Source: Helicobacter cetorum (GTDB taxonomy: Bacteria; Campylobacterota; Campylobacteria; Campylobacterales; Helicobacteraceae). Taken from it: a DNA stretch of 64,000 nt. The position numbers and the translations under genes are program-made. Each line of letters opens with the position of its first letter. The stretch's first letter is position 1. The DNA lies in NCBI RefSeq assembly GCF_900198405.1, contig NZ_FZMR01000021.1:1-64000 (forward strand), written 5' to 3'. The notes beneath the pieces were generated by a model. That model had not been told where the DNA came from. It worked only from the letters and a program-made list of their open reading frames with translations, and made no database searches. This document shows, piece by piece, positions 1 to 10,345 of this stretch.

Positions 1-1
1 A

Positions 2-76
2 TTTGTGGGGGTTTTAGGGGGATTGATTAAGGATGTAGCTGATAAGGTGTTTTATAGATATTTTGTAATTCTTTAG
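2..76 (+). CDS. C-terminal tail of an unidentified protein (partial)
   Basis: The window opens inside a reading frame that runs from base 2 to a TAG at 74-76. It gives about 24 residues ending in the motif DKVFYRYFVIL. The glycine- and hydrophobic-rich start (GVLGGLIKD) would suit a membrane or membrane-associated protein. The frame closes seven bases before the convergent mqnA stop. Too little is present to name a family, and the only support is an open frame that ends neatly at the gene boundary. Confidence 0.4.
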   Translation, partial: FVGVLGGLIKDVADKVFYRYFVIL

Positions 77-82
77 GGTGTG

Positions 83-766
83 TCAAAAACGCTTGGGTTT
101 TTGAATGCGCTTGAATAATAGTTCACGATAGAATACTTTAAGGGCTAATCGCTCTTTTTTGCCTAAAGTGTAGTAAATTCTTTGTAAATAGTTTAGAATT
201 TCTTGGCGTTTTAATTTAGTCTTTAAACTCGCTTCATTAAGAATATAGTAAGGGATTTTAACTTTTTTATGTTTAAAAGCTAAAGACAATCGCTTATAAA
301 AATCTTTATTTTTATGATAACACAAACGCCCAAAAACAAAGGGCAAGCGTTTTTCTTCATACCACTTAGACGCTAAATCTATAAAATCTTTTTTGTCATT
401 AGCATAATAAAATTGCAACGCTTTATCACCGATAAGCACTTCGCCTTTTAATCCTAGCACTTTAGATAAGGCGTTTGAAGAGGCAGACTCTTTATCAAAG
501 GCATTTTCTTTAGCTAAAAGTAACACGCTCATCACTTCCTTATGAGCGATGATGCCTAGAGAGTGAGAATTGAGAGCGAATTTAAAACCAGCAATAGAAG
601 AAATAAAGCCTGCATCAATACGCTTAAATAAAAAGCTTGTGTTGAGTTTAGAAGGGTAAGTTTTTTTAAGGCGTAAAAATTGTTTGAAAAAACAAGGGGT
701 AGGATAGGATTTGATAAACACATCAAAAGGGAGCATGTTCAAATAATCAATTTTGCCAAAACGCAC
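83..766 (-). CDS. mqnA: chorismate dehydratase MqnA (futalosine pathway)
   Basis: MqnA-family protein of about 228 residues. The family dehydrates chorismate to 3-enolpyruvyl-benzoate, the first step of the futalosine route to menaquinone, which epsilonproteobacteria use. The family pattern is visible: the N-terminal GKIDYLNMLPF (family form: G-x-V-x-YLN-x-LP), then RIDAGFISSIAG (the D-x-G-x-[IV]SS element), a D-K-A-LQFYY segment and a W-x-x-x-x-LPFVFGR element. GTG at 766 sits six bases after AAGGA and is preferred; a TTG lies one codon earlier. The gene is slightly shorter than typical MqnA. It is divergent from acnB. The family is fairly sure; the exact activity is inferred. Confidence 0.75.
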   Translation of the reverse strand: MRFGKIDYLNMLPFDVFIKSYPTPCFFKQFLRLKKTYPSKLNTSFLFKRIDAGFISSIAGFKFALNSHSLGIIAHKEVMSVLLLAKENAFDKESASSNALSKVLGLKGEVLIGDKALQFYYANDKKDFIDLASKWYEEKRLPFVFGRLCYHKNKDFYKRLSLAFKHKKVKIPYYILNEASLKTKLKRQEILNYLQRIYYTLGKKERLALKVFYRELLFKRIQKPKRF

Positions 767-894
767 CAAATTTCCTTTTTTATCTCTTATAGTAGCTAAA
801 GTTTCTTATAACTTAACTAAAAGTAAAAATAGTTTTGTTATCATGCCTTAGTTTGTAGCATATTATTGTGGTGTTACCAAAAATAGGAGAAGTA

Positions 895-3456
895 ATGAAA
901 GATTTTTTGGAAAAATATAGACAGGCAGTCTTAGAGAGAGAAAAAGAGGGTATTCCAGCATTACCCTTAAATGCAAAGCAAGTAGAAAGTGTTGTGCAGA
1001 TTTTAATGTCTAGCGATGATGAAGAGGCATCTTTTGCTAAGGACTTGCTTATTCACAGAGTAAGTCCAGGTGTAGATGAAGGGGCAAAAGTTAAGGCGGA
1101 GTTTTTAGCTCAATTATCTCAAAAAAAATTAGAATGTCCGCACCTTAGTGCTTTAGAGGCAACCACTCTTTTAGGCACAATGCTTGGGGGTTATAATGTA
1201 GAGCCTTTAATTGTAGGCTTAGAAAGTCAAGATGAAAACATTGCTAAAGAGAGCGCAAAAGCTCTAAAATCCACCCTTTTAGTTTATGGAGCGTTTGATA
1301 AAATCGCTGATTTGAGTAAGACCAATGTTTTAGCTAAGGAAGTGCTAGAGTCTTGGGCGAATGCGGAGTGGTTTTTGAATAAAGAGCCTTTAGGTGAATG
1401 TATTGAGGCGTGCGTGTTTAAAATTGATGGTGAAACCAATACTGATGATTTAAGCCCTGCTAGTGATGCTTTTACACGAAGCGATATTCCTTTGCATGCA
1501 AAAGCGATGTTGAAAAATAGGATTGAAAATTATGAAAAGCGTATAGAGGCGATTAAGACTAAAGGCGTTCCTGTAGCGTATGTGGGTGATGTGGTTGGCA
1601 CAGGAAGCTCTAGGAAAAGCGCGACTAATTCTATCATGTGGCATTTTGGTAAAGACATTCCTTTTGTGCCTAATAAAAAAAGTGGAGGGCTAGTGATAGG
1701 GGGCGTAATCGCTCCGATTTTCTTTGCGACTTGTGAAGATAGTGGGGCATTACCCATTATTGCTGATGTTAAAGAAATGAAAGAGGGCGATATTATCAAA
1801 ATCTATCCTTATAAGGGCGAAATCACGCTTGATGATAAGGTAATTAGCACCTTTAAATTAGAGCCTGAAACTTTATTAGATGAAGTGAGAGCTGGGGGGC
1901 GTATTCCTTTAATTATCGGTAGGGGCTTAACCAATAAAGCACGCAAGTTCTTGGGACTAGGCGAATCTGAAGTGTTTAAAAAACCAGCCACTCCAAAAAG
2001 TAATGCTAAAGGCTATACCTTGGCACAAAAAATTGTGGGTCGTGCTTGTGGAGTAGAGGGGGTATTACCCGGAACTTATTGTGAGCCAAAGGTTACTACT
2101 GTGGGTAGTCAAGACACCACAGGAGCAATGACAAGAGATGAGATTAAAGAATTAGCGAGTTTAAAATTTGATGCACCTTTTGTGTTACAGAGCTTTTGTC
2201 ATACCGCCGCTTATCCAAAGCCTAGCGATGTGAGTTTGCATGCGACTTTACCTGATTTTATCACTCAAAGAGGGGGCGTAGCCTTACATCCGGGCGATGG
2301 CGTGATTCATACATGGTTGAACCGCATGGGATTACCTGATACTTTAGGCACAGGGGGAGATAGCCACACTCGCTTTCCTTTAGGCATTAGTTTTCCTGCA
2401 GGGAGCGGTCTAGTTGCTTTTGCGGCTGTTACAGGCACTATGCCATTAAATATGCCAGAATCAGTTTTAGTGCGTTTTAAGGGCGAGAGAAGACCTGAAA
2501 TTACCTTAAGAGACTTGGTTAATGCGATTCCTTACTATGCGATTAAGCAAGGGTTACTCACGGTTGAGAAAAAGGGTAAAATCAATATCTTTAATGGGCG
2601 TATCTTAGAGATTGAAGGTTTGCCAGACATAAAAATGGAGCAAGCTTTTGAATTAAGCGATGCGAGTGCAGAAAGAAGTGCCGCAGCTTGTGTGGTGCGT
2701 CTGAATAAAGAGCCTATGATTGAATACTTACAATCTAATATTAAGCTCATTGAAGAAATGATTGCAAGCGATTATGAAGACAAAGAGACTTTGAGAAAGC
2801 GTAAGGACGCTATGCAAGCTTGGATAGCTAATCCGGTGTTATTAGAGCCAGATAGTGATGCAAAATACGCTGCTATCATTGAAATTGATATGGCTGAAAT
2901 TACAGAGCCTATTTTAGCTTGTCCTAATGACCCTGATGATGTAGCCACTTTGAGTGAGATTTTAGCTGATACAACCGGTAAAAGACCGCACAAAATTGAT
3001 GAAGTGTTTATTGGCTCTTGTATGACTAATATTGGGCATTTTAGAGCCTTTGGCGAAATTGTTAAAAACGCTCCGGCTAGTCAAGCACGCCTTTGGGTAG
3101 TGCCACCGACTAAAATGGATGAAAAAGAGCTTATTAATGAAGGTTACTATGCGATTTTTGGAGCTGCAGGGGCAAGGACTGAAGTTCCTGGCTGTAGTTT
3201 GTGTATGGGCAATCAAGCAAGAGTAAGAGATAATGCGGTAGTCTTTTCTACTTCCACACGAAATTTTGATAATCGTATGGGTAAGGGGGCTAGAGTGTAT
3301 TTAGGTAGTGCGGAGCTTGGGGCTGTGTGTGCCTTACTAGGAAAAATCCCTACCAAAGAAGAATACGCTAATTTAGTGAATGAAAAACTAGAGAATCAAA
3401 AAGATAAAGTTTATCGCTATATGAACTTTAACCTAATGGAGAATTTTAAGCTCTAG
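895..3456 (+). CDS. acnB: aconitate hydratase B
   Basis: AcnB interconverts citrate and isocitrate through a [4Fe-4S] cluster in the cytosolic TCA cycle. The 853-residue length matches AcnB. It begins with the HEAT-like N-terminal domain ([12 protein letters not shown]), continues through a swivel domain ([24 protein letters not shown]) and ends with the cluster-binding region ([13 protein letters not shown] and [10 protein letters not shown], supplying the three Cys ligands). The ATG at 895 follows AGGAGA at 885-890 and is preferred over an in-frame GTG at 868, which has no Shine-Dalgarno sequence. It is a single-gene unit followed by a strong hairpin terminator and convergent with flhB. Confidence 0.97.
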   Translation: MKDFLEKYRQAVLEREKEGIPALPLNAKQVESVVQILMSSDDEEASFAKDLLIHRVSPGVDEGAKVKAEFLAQLSQKKLECPHLSALEATTLLGTMLGGYNVEPLIVGLESQDENIAKESAKALKSTLLVYGAFDKIADLSKTNVLAKEVLESWANAEWFLNKEPLGECIEACVFKIDGETNTDDLSPASDAFTRSDIPLHAKAMLKNRIENYEKRIEAIKTKGVPVAYVGDVVGTGSSRKSATNSIMWHFGKDIPFVPNKKSGGLVIGGVIAPIFFATCEDSGALPIIADVKEMKEGDIIKIYPYKGEITLDDKVISTFKLEPETLLDEVRAGGRIPLIIGRGLTNKARKFLGLGESEVFKKPATPKSNAKGYTLAQKIVGRACGVEGVLPGTYCEPKVTTVGSQDTTGAMTRDEIKELASLKFDAPFVLQSFCHTAAYPKPSDVSLHATLPDFITQRGGVALHPGDGVIHTWLNRMGLPDTLGTGGDSHTRFPLGISFPAGSGLVAFAAVTGTMPLNMPESVLVRFKGERRPEITLRDLVNAIPYYAIKQGLLTVEKKGKINIFNGRILEIEGLPDIKMEQAFELSDASAERSAAACVVRLNKEPMIEYLQSNIKLIEEMIASDYEDKETLRKRKDAMQAWIANPVLLEPDSDAKYAAIIEIDMAEITEPILACPNDPDDVATLSEILADTTGKRPHKIDEVFIGSCMTNIGHFRAFGEIVKNAPASQARLWVVPPTKMDEKELINEGYYAIFGAAGARTEVPGCSLCMGNQARVRDNAVVFSTSTRNFDNRMGKGARVYLGSAELGAVCALLGKIPTKEEYANLVNEKLENQKDKVYRYMNFNLMENFKL

Positions 3457-3479
3457 TTTGGTTTTGATAGGAGGGGGCT

Positions 3480-3505
3480 AAAAAGGAGAGCTTGCTTTCC
3501 TTTTT
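3480..3505. terminator. hairpin terminator between acnB and flhB
   Basis: A 12-base arm (AAAAAGGAGAGC, 3480-3491), a TT loop and GCTTTCCTTTTT (3494-3505) form a stem broken only by a G-U type pair. A-tract and T-tract flank the two sides, so it can end transcription from both convergent genes. Confidence 0.8.
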
Positions 3506-3532
3506 CATAAGAAAAACATTTGTGCTTATATT

Positions 3533-4609
3533 TTAAAAAGATTTAAAAATCCTTTGTTTTTTGCGCTCTTCTTCTAGCTTAGCCACTTGAGCAAAGACAA
3601 TCGCTACCGCCTCAAACAATTCTTCTGGTATCGTAGCATTTAATTTCACATCTTTATAAAGCTCTCTAGCAAGCTTTTTATTTTCTATAATTTCTATGCC
3701 ATGCTCTCTAGCAATACCTTTAATTCTAATAGCTAAATGGTCAGTCCCCTTAGCCACTACTATAGGCACGGGGTGTTCTTCATTAAATTTTAGAGCAATG
3801 GCATAGTGGGTGGGGTTAGTTACAACGACATTGGCTTTAGGAATTTCTTGCATCATTTTATTAGCGGCATTTTTCATCATCATTTGCTTGATTTTGGCTT
3901 TGATTTCTGGGTTTCCTTCTTGCTGTTTGTATTCGTCCTTAACTTCTTGCTTAGTCATTTTTAAAGAGTTAGTGTATTGGCGGCGTTTGATGATTAAATC
4001 TATAAAAGCCATGATAAAAAATAAAAATAAAAGCGAAGCAATGAGTAGTAACGCCTTGTTTTTAAACCATAATAATTGACTTTTCAAACCTAAAAGGGCT
4101 GTATGGTTTAGCTCCCCTAAAAATAAGGAAAAAATAAAAAATCCTAGAAAAAAAGCTAAAAAAACTTTTAAAGTAATCAAACTTCCATCAAGGAGTTTTT
4201 TAAAAGAAAAAAGGTTTTTAACGCCATTAATGGGATTGATTTTAGAAAATTTGGGTTGAATGGCTTTGGGGGCAAAGAGCAAGCCAAATTGCAAAACATT
4301 AGCTAAAAACGCCACAATAACTAAGATAATTAAAATAGGCAGGAGCAATAAAAAAGCGTCTTTGGCAAGCTGATAAAAAAGCTTGTAAGCCTCTTCTTTA
4401 TTAAAATCTAAAGAAAAATCTTTTAAGATTTGGCGATACATTTCGCTAAAGCTATCTACCCACCACATAAAGAATATAAAAATGCTTAATAGTCCTACTA
4501 ATAATCCTAAAAACCCCACCACTTCCATGCTCTTAGGCACATTGCCTTCTTCTCTGGCTTTTTGGATTTTTTTCGCACTAGGGAGTTCAGTTTTTTCTTC
4601 TTCAGCCAT
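3533..4609 (-). CDS. flhB: flagellar type III export protein FlhB
   Basis: FlhB is the membrane switch protein of the flagellar export apparatus. It self-cleaves at N-PTH and so changes export from rod/hook substrates to filament substrates. Residues 1-25 are charged, about four membrane segments follow (roughly 29-50, 86-112, 143-165 and 186-207), and the cytoplasmic domain carries the autocleavage site NPTH at 265-268 in the context [13 protein letters not shown]. The 358-residue length is typical. The start overlaps the end of mobA by eight bases, so the two are probably translated from one message. Confidence 0.97.
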   Translation of the reverse strand: MAEEEKTELPSAKKIQKAREEGNVPKSMEVVGFLGLLVGLLSIFIFFMWWVDSFSEMYRQILKDFSLDFNKEEAYKLFYQLAKDAFLLLLPILIILVIVAFLANVLQFGLLFAPKAIQPKFSKINPINGVKNLFSFKKLLDGSLITLKVFLAFFLGFFIFSLFLGELNHTALLGLKSQLLWFKNKALLLIASLLFLFFIMAFIDLIIKRRQYTNSLKMTKQEVKDEYKQQEGNPEIKAKIKQMMMKNAANKMMQEIPKANVVVTNPTHYAIALKFNEEHPVPIVVAKGTDHLAIRIKGIAREHGIEIIENKKLARELYKDVKLNATIPEELFEAVAIVFAQVAKLEEERKKQRIFKSF

Positions 4610-5207
4610 GATTTCTCTCTTTTAGGATTTTTAAGGCTAGTTCATAGTCTTTTAGGGTGTTGAGATTTAAAAATTCTTCTTCATTATCAAAATCTATAGC
4701 GATTGAATGGGTATTCTTTATAAGAGTGCTAAGGCGATAATTTTTATTTTTAATAGCGTTAGCAAGAATATCAAGGGAATTGATATGCCACAAAGAGATT
4801 AAATAATGCTCTTTATTAGGGCTTTTAGCATATGCCACGCTAAAGTTTTGGATTTCACAAAGAGCGTTAATGCTCTCAAAGGATACTAAAGGCGTGTCTA
4901 TAGTGATGAAAAAAATATAGGTGGTTTGCAATGTTAAAAAAGCGTTATGAATGCCAAAAAGGGGTGAAAAAATTCCATTCTCTGTTTCTAAAAGATAAGG
5001 GGTGTTTAGTTTGAAAGGCTTTTTAACGCTAATAAATACTTCTTTAAAATGCGTTAAAAGGCGTGTGTATTGATATTCTAAAAGGCTAGAATAAGATTCA
5101 AAAGGCATAAGAGCCTTATTTGTTTGGGTGTTATTCACAATAAAACGAGAGCTTTTACCCCCAGCAAGTAGAACACAAGGAATATTACTAATAAAAGGTA
5201 GTTTCAA
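4602..5207 (-). CDS. mobA: molybdenum cofactor guanylyltransferase MobA
   Basis: MobA joins GMP from GTP to molybdopterin to give Mo-MGD, used by enzymes of the DMSO reductase family. The N-terminal nucleotide-binding loop [10 protein letters not shown] and the later ITIDTPLVS (the metal-binding D-x-P region) are visible in a 201-residue protein of the usual size. It is divergent from moaA across about 95 bases and overlaps flhB at its 3' end. The pairing with moaA next door supports a molybdenum cofactor role. Confidence 0.9.
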   Translation of the reverse strand: MKLPFISNIPCVLLAGGKSSRFIVNNTQTNKALMPFESYSSLLEYQYTRLLTHFKEVFISVKKPFKLNTPYLLETENGIFSPLFGIHNAFLTLQTTYIFFITIDTPLVSFESINALCEIQNFSVAYAKSPNKEHYLISLWHINSLDILANAIKNKNYRLSTLIKNTHSIAIDFDNEEEFLNLNTLKDYELALKILKERNHG

Positions 5208-5302
5208 ATACTTTATCCATTTTTAAAGCTTGATTAAGTTATTGTTTATTATGTTACACTAAAAGCTTAAATATAAGAATATGGGGGAATTAAAGGGAGT
5301 GA

Positions 5303-6268
5303 ATGTTAGTAGATAGTTTTGATAGGGTTATTGACTACATTAGAGTTTCTGTAACCAAGCAATGTAATTTTAGGTGTCAATATTGCATGCCAGATACGCC
5401 ATTAGATTTTTTTGATGATGAAGAATTATTGCCTTTAGATAATGTTTTAGAATTTCTTAAAATTGCAATTGATGAAGGCATTAGAAAGATTAGAATTACC
5501 GGTGGAGAGCCACTATTACGCAAGGGCTTAGATGAATTTATCGCTCAATTACACGCCTATAACAAGGAAGTGGCATTAGTTTTAACGACTAATGGCTTTT
5601 TACTCAAAAAAATGGCTAAGGATTTAAAAAATGCCGGATTATCACGAGTGAATGTTTCGCTAGATTCTTTAAAAAGCGATAGGATTATTAAAATCTCTAA
5701 AAAAGACGCTCTTAAAAATGTGTTAGAAGGCATTGAAGAGTCCTTGAAAGTGGGTTTAAAACTCAAGCTTAATGCTGTGGCTATGAAAGGCGTTAATGAT
5801 GATGAAATTTTAGAGCTTTTAGAGTATTCAAAAGATAGAAATATACAAATCCGCTACATTGAATTTATGGAAAATTCGCATGCTAAAAGCTTTGTTAAAG
5901 GCTTAAAAGAGCAAGAAATTTTAGATTTGATTAGTCAAAAATACAAAATTGTTGGTATGGAAAAAAACCCCATGGGACCTTCTAAAATCTACACGCTAGA
6001 AAATGGCTATCAATTTGGCATTATCGCTCCGCATGGCGATGATTTTTGCAAATCTTGTAATCGTATCCGCTTGGCTTCTGATGGCAAGATTTGTCCATGC
6101 CTATATTACCAAGACGCTGTAGATGTTAGAGATGCGATTAAAAATAAGGATAGAATAGGCATGAAAAAGCTTTTAAAACAATCTGTAATCAATAAACCTG
6201 AAAAAAACATGTGGAGTGATGAAAATAGTGAAACTTCTACAAGGGCGTTTTATTACACGGGGGGATAA
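5303..6268 (+). CDS. moaA: GTP 3',8-cyclase MoaA
   Basis: This radical-SAM enzyme starts molybdopterin synthesis by converting GTP to 3',8-cyclo-GTP. The SAM-cluster motif C-x3-C-x2-C is at C21, C25 and C28 (CNFRCQYC), followed by TGGEPLLR. The second cluster is formed by FCKSCNR and the later Cys in KICPC, and the protein ends with the conserved GG. The length (321) is normal. AAAGGGAG at 5292-5299 supports the ATG at 5303. A plausible extended -10 (TG-T-TACACT, 5252-5260) lies upstream. The OLD-like gene starts only 14 bases after its stop. Confidence 0.97.
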   Translation: MLVDSFDRVIDYIRVSVTKQCNFRCQYCMPDTPLDFFDDEELLPLDNVLEFLKIAIDEGIRKIRITGGEPLLRKGLDEFIAQLHAYNKEVALVLTTNGFLLKKMAKDLKNAGLSRVNVSLDSLKSDRIIKISKKDALKNVLEGIEESLKVGLKLKLNAVAMKGVNDDEILELLEYSKDRNIQIRYIEFMENSHAKSFVKGLKEQEILDLISQKYKIVGMEKNPMGPSKIYTLENGYQFGIIAPHGDDFCKSCNRIRLASDGKICPCLYYQDAVDVRDAIKNKDRIGMKKLLKQSVINKPEKNMWSDENSETSTRAFYYTGG

Positions 6269-6282
6269 GGGGTGTTAAAAAT

Positions 6283-9200
6283 ATGGAGCATAACATGGAA
6301 TTAGAAACTCGTTTTTTACAACTTTGCAATTTTGAACCTTTAGGCGAAAACTCGCCTACAAAACTACTCTTAAACACACATTTTAGTGGCGATAAGCAAG
6401 GCGGATTAGTGATTTTAGTGGGGGAAAATAATGTGGGTAAGAGCAGAGTTTTGGAAGCTTTGAAAACCTTTAATGATGTGGATATTAAACTTTGCAATGA
6501 AAAAGATTATTTCAAACCCTATACACTCAAAGACACTATTTTAAGCCTGGAAGAAGAAACAAGTGTTGATAACAAAATTACAGATTTTTCTTGTGTGGAT
6601 ATTCGGTGTGAAAAAAATAATGAGAATTTAAAAAAAATAGCTTTTTGTCCTTTTAACAAACATGTAAAGGCATCAGAATTACAACTTAAGACAGATTATT
6701 ACTCCCCATATAATATTAGTAGTGTGATTGATAGCAACTATTTAAACATTTGCACCTTTATAGGGTATTTTATAGACCTTATCGTTTCTTGCAATCAGCT
6801 AAAATCATTCATAGATTTTTACAAAGAAAAATTAAAATTAAGTGAGTTTGTTACCACACATGCTGGAGTAACCAATCATTTACTTTTTAAAGAATTAGTT
6901 AAAAATTTGAGTGGAGATAAAGAATTTACTAAAAATTTTTGTCGTTGTATAAGAGAGATTATAAAGTGTAATACTCCTAATAAAAAATGCGAAAGAAATA
7001 AGTTTTATCTATTTCAAGAATCCAAACAAAATAAGTTGCAAGAAATAAGTATGAAATTGCAAAAAATATTTGATAATCCAAAAAAGCATCCTAATGAAAT
7101 CACAAGAGAACTCAAGAATATTATCAAAACTTTAAATATTGAAGTATTTGGGAATAATTTTGACAAACTATTTGGGAGCAAAATTTTAGAATTAAAAGAT
7201 GATTATCAAAAAGAAAAGTGTGAAAAACTTATTGATAAAATTAAGCAAGCAATAGAAAATCAATACCCTATCAATAAAGATTTTACAAAACAATTCAATC
7301 AATTTAGAGGAAGCGTTTGTGATTTAAAAATAAAAGAGAGAGGTGAAAAATTTGAACAAACAAAAGCCAAATTTGAAAAAGATAAGGAAAATTTTCTCTT
7401 AGAAGTTGAATATTTTTTAAAACACAATGAACTATATTGTAGAAACATTGCAATAAGACATATTGAAGAATTTTTGAATCAATCGTATAAAATTACGCAT
7501 AACACGCTCAAAGATTTTATTATTTCTTATATTGTGGATGATAAAAAAGAAAATTCTTATAATGAATTTTATTCTATGACCTTAGATTGTTTTAATGAAA
7601 TTTGCAAAGAAATGATGCAAGACTTTCAAATTTCTAAACAAAAAGAGCGTATCAAAGAATTAGTAGATAAATTTTATGATAAAAATTTTAAAATAAGAGA
7701 AAATAACATATCTGAAAATTTGATGTATGATAATAAAGAAAGTGCTTATAATCAGTTTTGGTCTATGATTTGGGATTGTTTTAATGAAGTTTGTAGAGCA
7801 GCGATAGGTAAAGAATGCATTTTTACAACAACAGAAATTAAAGAGCCAAATTTTTTAAAAAAAATATTTTATTGTTTAAAAAATTCATTCAATAAAACAC
7901 ACGATGAAGAGCAAACTAAACTAAATGATAATAAAGAGAATCCTTTTAGTAGTATTACTCTTACATGGCAACAATACAAATATTTTAAAGAAAATGTTAA
8001 GAAATCTAAAAGTATTGTAGAAGTTGTTAAATGTTGCAAGGAATTTGATAAAACTTGGGGTTTAGAATTTGTGCGAGAAAAGAGCAAGCTTTTTATGCCT
8101 AGTGCTGAAAAATACTCTATAAAAGGCACTCCCACTCAGCAAGCTATCCAAAAAAATTATTTACCTCAAATCATCTATTGTGATAATTCTTTTGAATTGA
8201 GCGATAAAGATTTGTGTATAGAAATCATTCCAAATGAAGGAAGCACCCAACAACTCAATAGCTTTTTTCAAATTCTTTTTCATAATCCCCTTGGATATGC
8301 TTTTAATAAAGCTCATACAGCTATATATGATTTTATTTGTTTTAAATCGTATATAGAAAATGTGAATAAAGGTAATTATTTAGAACCATTTAACAAAAAA
8401 TTCTATTTTGAAATTGAGATAAAGCAAGATTTGAGTGTTGAATTAAAAATTTTTCACGAAATTTACAAAGATGATTTTGTATTGTCAGTAATTTCTAAAA
8501 ATAATAATATAACCTTAAAAAAATATATGGGTGTTCATAAAATTTTATATCTCAACAAAATTGAAAGTTTATCTAGCAAAGATAATCAAGAATATAAATT
8601 TCAAACAGAGATTATCACAAATGATAAAAGCAGTTTTAAAGTATCTTTTAAAATTTATGATTTAAATGGTATAGAATTTTTTGTTATAGAAACAGATATT
8701 TTACAAGCCTTGCAAAATTTTTTGCAACCACTCATAGATAAAAACTTAACGCATTGGTTTAATGAAATGTATGCCAAATCGGAGTATTCAAATAATAGAT
8801 ATGAATTTAAAATTAAACTAACACCAAAAGATAAACAATGTAGCTTAGAATTAGAAATTTATGACATTATGAAACAAAAATTAGAGCTTACTAAACAAAG
8901 CACAGGGTTTTTATGGTTTTTTAATTTTTTCTTCAATTTTGTTTATCGTTACAGATATTATACGCAAAATTGCAATAAGATACTTAGTGAAGGCGATATT
9001 ATACTCATAGATGAACCAGCTACCAATCTAAGTGTGCCAGTTAGGCAAAATTTTAGAAATGAATTAAAAAAATTTGGTAAAGAAAGGGGTCTTACTTTTA
9101 TTCTAGCTACCCATGACCCTTTTTTAGTGGATACTGACCATTTAGATGAAATAAGAATTGTAGAAAAAATGAAACAAGGCTCAGTAATTTATAATGAATT

Positions 9201-9876
9201 TAACTACTCTCTAAACAATGCAAGTAGAAACTCCGATGCCCTAGATAAAATCAAACGCTCTTTGGGGGTAGGCCAACATGTTTTTCATAACCCTATGGAG
9301 CATCAAATTATCTTTGTAGAGGGGATTACAGATTATTGTTATCTCACTGCTTTTAAAATATATTTTAATAAACTTGATGATAATGAGCTTGAAAAAGAAT
9401 TAACAAATACCGAACCTAGCAATTTTAAAGAAAAGCTAAGAAACATTACTTTCTTGCCAATTTCTGGGCTTAAAGACAATCCGAAAGCTATGCAAGAAAC
9501 CATCAAAGCACTTCAAAAATTAGATAGCAACCCCGTTGTCTTAATAGATGATGATAGAAAAAGTGGTGTTGACCCACAAAAAGCAAATAGTGAAAAATTT
9601 AAACAGGCTAATAAAGAGTTAGGGTATCCTATCAAAATTTTACAACTCTCACAATGCATATGTCCAAGATGTAATAAAAATTTCAAACAAATTGAAGACT
9701 TGTTTAGTGTGTGCGACAAAGAAAGATACGCCAAAAATAAGCGTATGGAATTAGCCATGGCTTTTAAAACCAAGCTCTTATATGGCGGACAAGATGTAGT
9801 AGGCAAGCAAACAGAAAGCAATTTTTTAAAACTATTTGAGTGGATTACATGGATTGTGAGCTTAATTAAAAACTAA
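6283..9876 (+). CDS. giant OLD-family ATPase with C-terminal TOPRIM domain
   Basis: A protein of up to 1,197 residues with the order of an OLD-family nuclease. Walker A GENNVGKS is at 47-54, an ABC-like signature QSTGF lies near 872-876, Walker B ILIDEP has D910/E911, and the H-loop ATHDP is at H944. A TOPRIM domain follows: FVEGITD with E1013, VVLIDDD with D1089-D1091, and IEDLF. Known OLD proteins use ATP to control a TOPRIM nuclease. About 800 residues separate Walker A from the signature, far more than in ordinary OLD proteins, and this part is helical, Lys/Glu-rich and contains a duplicated segment. C1125, C1127, C1130 and C1144 could bind metal. ATG 6295 has a GGAG six bases ahead and may be the true start. 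The gene looks AT-richer than moaA. No UvrD-like helicase partner follows. A defence role is inferred only. Confidence 0.8.
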   Translation: MEHNMELETRFLQLCNFEPLGENSPTKLLLNTHFSGDKQGGLVILVGENNVGKSRVLEALKTFNDVDIKLCNEKDYFKPYTLKDTILSLEEETSVDNKITDFSCVDIRCEKNNENLKKIAFCPFNKHVKASELQLKTDYYSPYNISSVIDSNYLNICTFIGYFIDLIVSCNQLKSFIDFYKEKLKLSEFVTTHAGVTNHLLFKELVKNLSGDKEFTKNFCRCIREIIKCNTPNKKCERNKFYLFQESKQNKLQEISMKLQKIFDNPKKHPNEITRELKNIIKTLNIEVFGNNFDKLFGSKILELKDDYQKEKCEKLIDKIKQAIENQYPINKDFTKQFNQFRGSVCDLKIKERGEKFEQTKAKFEKDKENFLLEVEYFLKHNELYCRNIAIRHIEEFLNQSYKITHNTLKDFIISYIVDDKKENSYNEFYSMTLDCFNEICKEMMQDFQISKQKERIKELVDKFYDKNFKIRENNISENLMYDNKESAYNQFWSMIWDCFNEVCRAAIGKECIFTTTEIKEPNFLKKIFYCLKNSFNKTHDEEQTKLNDNKENPFSSITLTWQQYKYFKENVKKSKSIVEVVKCCKEFDKTWGLEFVREKSKLFMPSAEKYSIKGTPTQQAIQKNYLPQIIYCDNSFELSDKDLCIEIIPNEGSTQQLNSFFQILFHNPLGYAFNKAHTAIYDFICFKSYIENVNKGNYLEPFNKKFYFEIEIKQDLSVELKIFHEIYKDDFVLSVISKNNNITLKKYMGVHKILYLNKIESLSSKDNQEYKFQTEIITNDKSSFKVSFKIYDLNGIEFFVIETDILQALQNFLQPLIDKNLTHWFNEMYAKSEYSNNRYEFKIKLTPKDKQCSLELEIYDIMKQKLELTKQSTGFLWFFNFFFNFVYRYRYYTQNCNKILSEGDIILIDEPATNLSVPVRQNFRNELKKFGKERGLTFILATHDPFLVDTDHLDEIRIVEKMKQGSVIYNEFNYSLNNASRNSDALDKIKRSLGVGQHVFHNPMEHQIIFVEGITDYCYLTAFKIYFNKLDDNELEKELTNTEPSNFKEKLRNITFLPISGLKDNPKAMQETIKALQKLDSNPVVLIDDDRKSGVDPQKANSEKFKQANKELGYPIKILQLSQCICPRCNKNFKQIEDLFSVCDKERYAKNKRMELAMAFKTKLLYGGQDVVGKQTESNFLKLFEWITWIVSLIKN
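7552..7803 (+). repeat. internal duplication in the OLD-like protein
   Basis: Two copies of a roughly 25-residue segment lie 63 residues apart. One reads around YNEFYSMTLDCFNEIC (from 7558), the other around YNQFWSMIWDCFNEVC (from 7747). Each is preceded by a similar Asp-Lys-rich stretch. The DNA copies have diverged, so the duplication is old and kept at the protein level. Confidence 0.75.
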
Positions 9877-10012
9877 ATATAATAGGTTTAAATAGTTTTC
9901 ATATTGCCATTTATTTCTTTAATAAAGATATTTTACTTGGTTTGCTTGTACATGTTAATACTTTAGCAGATACAAGACTTCATATTGGTAGTGTTTCTTA
10001 AGGATAGTTTGA

Positions 10013-10252
10013 GAGTTTTTCTCGAGTGTGGATAGTTCAAAAGAGAGTTTTAGAAGAGCTGTAGAATATCTTACAGAAAGTAATTTTGAAGTTTTTGGGG
10101 AATATAAAAAAGAAATAAAGATATTGTTAGACTTATCAATGGAGGTGGATAAGAATACTCAGTTATTATAAAAACTTAGCTTTCGGCAACAAGACTTAAG
10201 CGAGGGGTTACAATAACTTGAACGATTTTTGAAAAATCTAGGATATCCCTAA
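10013..10252 (+). pseudogene. decayed gene remnant with three in-frame stops
   Basis: One frame reads as convincing soluble protein from about 10013. It includes RRAVEYLTESNFEVFGEYKK and KEIKILLDLSMEV, stops at TAA 10169-10171, then carries on in the same frame with KLSFRQQDLSEGLQ, a second TAA, LERFLKNLGYP and a third TAA ending at 10252. The stops are one substitution away from AAA or CAA codons, as expected for point-mutational decay. I do not recognise the family. No start with a ribosome site is visible. Confidence 0.5.
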
Positions 10253-10345
10253 TGTAGAAGGCATTAAATGAGGATTAAGATTTTTATAATTAGGAAGAAG
10301 ATAAATAGCAAAGGATAGATATTGTGGAGTGTTAAATAGGATTTT

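Noticed and set aside
1450-3216. Several antisense frames of 60-89 codons within acnB
   Set aside because: They overlap a conserved enzyme gene, lack ribosome sites and have no protein-like features; they are frame shadows.
3810-4079. An 89-codon plus-strand frame within flhB
   Set aside because: It is the complement of FlhB membrane segments and has no independent support.
7869-8135. Antisense frame inside the OLD-like gene
   Set aside because: It is opposite a conserved coding region without promoter or ribosome site.
6283-9876. Complete Gabija-type defence system
   Set aside because: The OLD-like part fits loosely, but no UvrD-like helicase (GajB) gene is adjacent.
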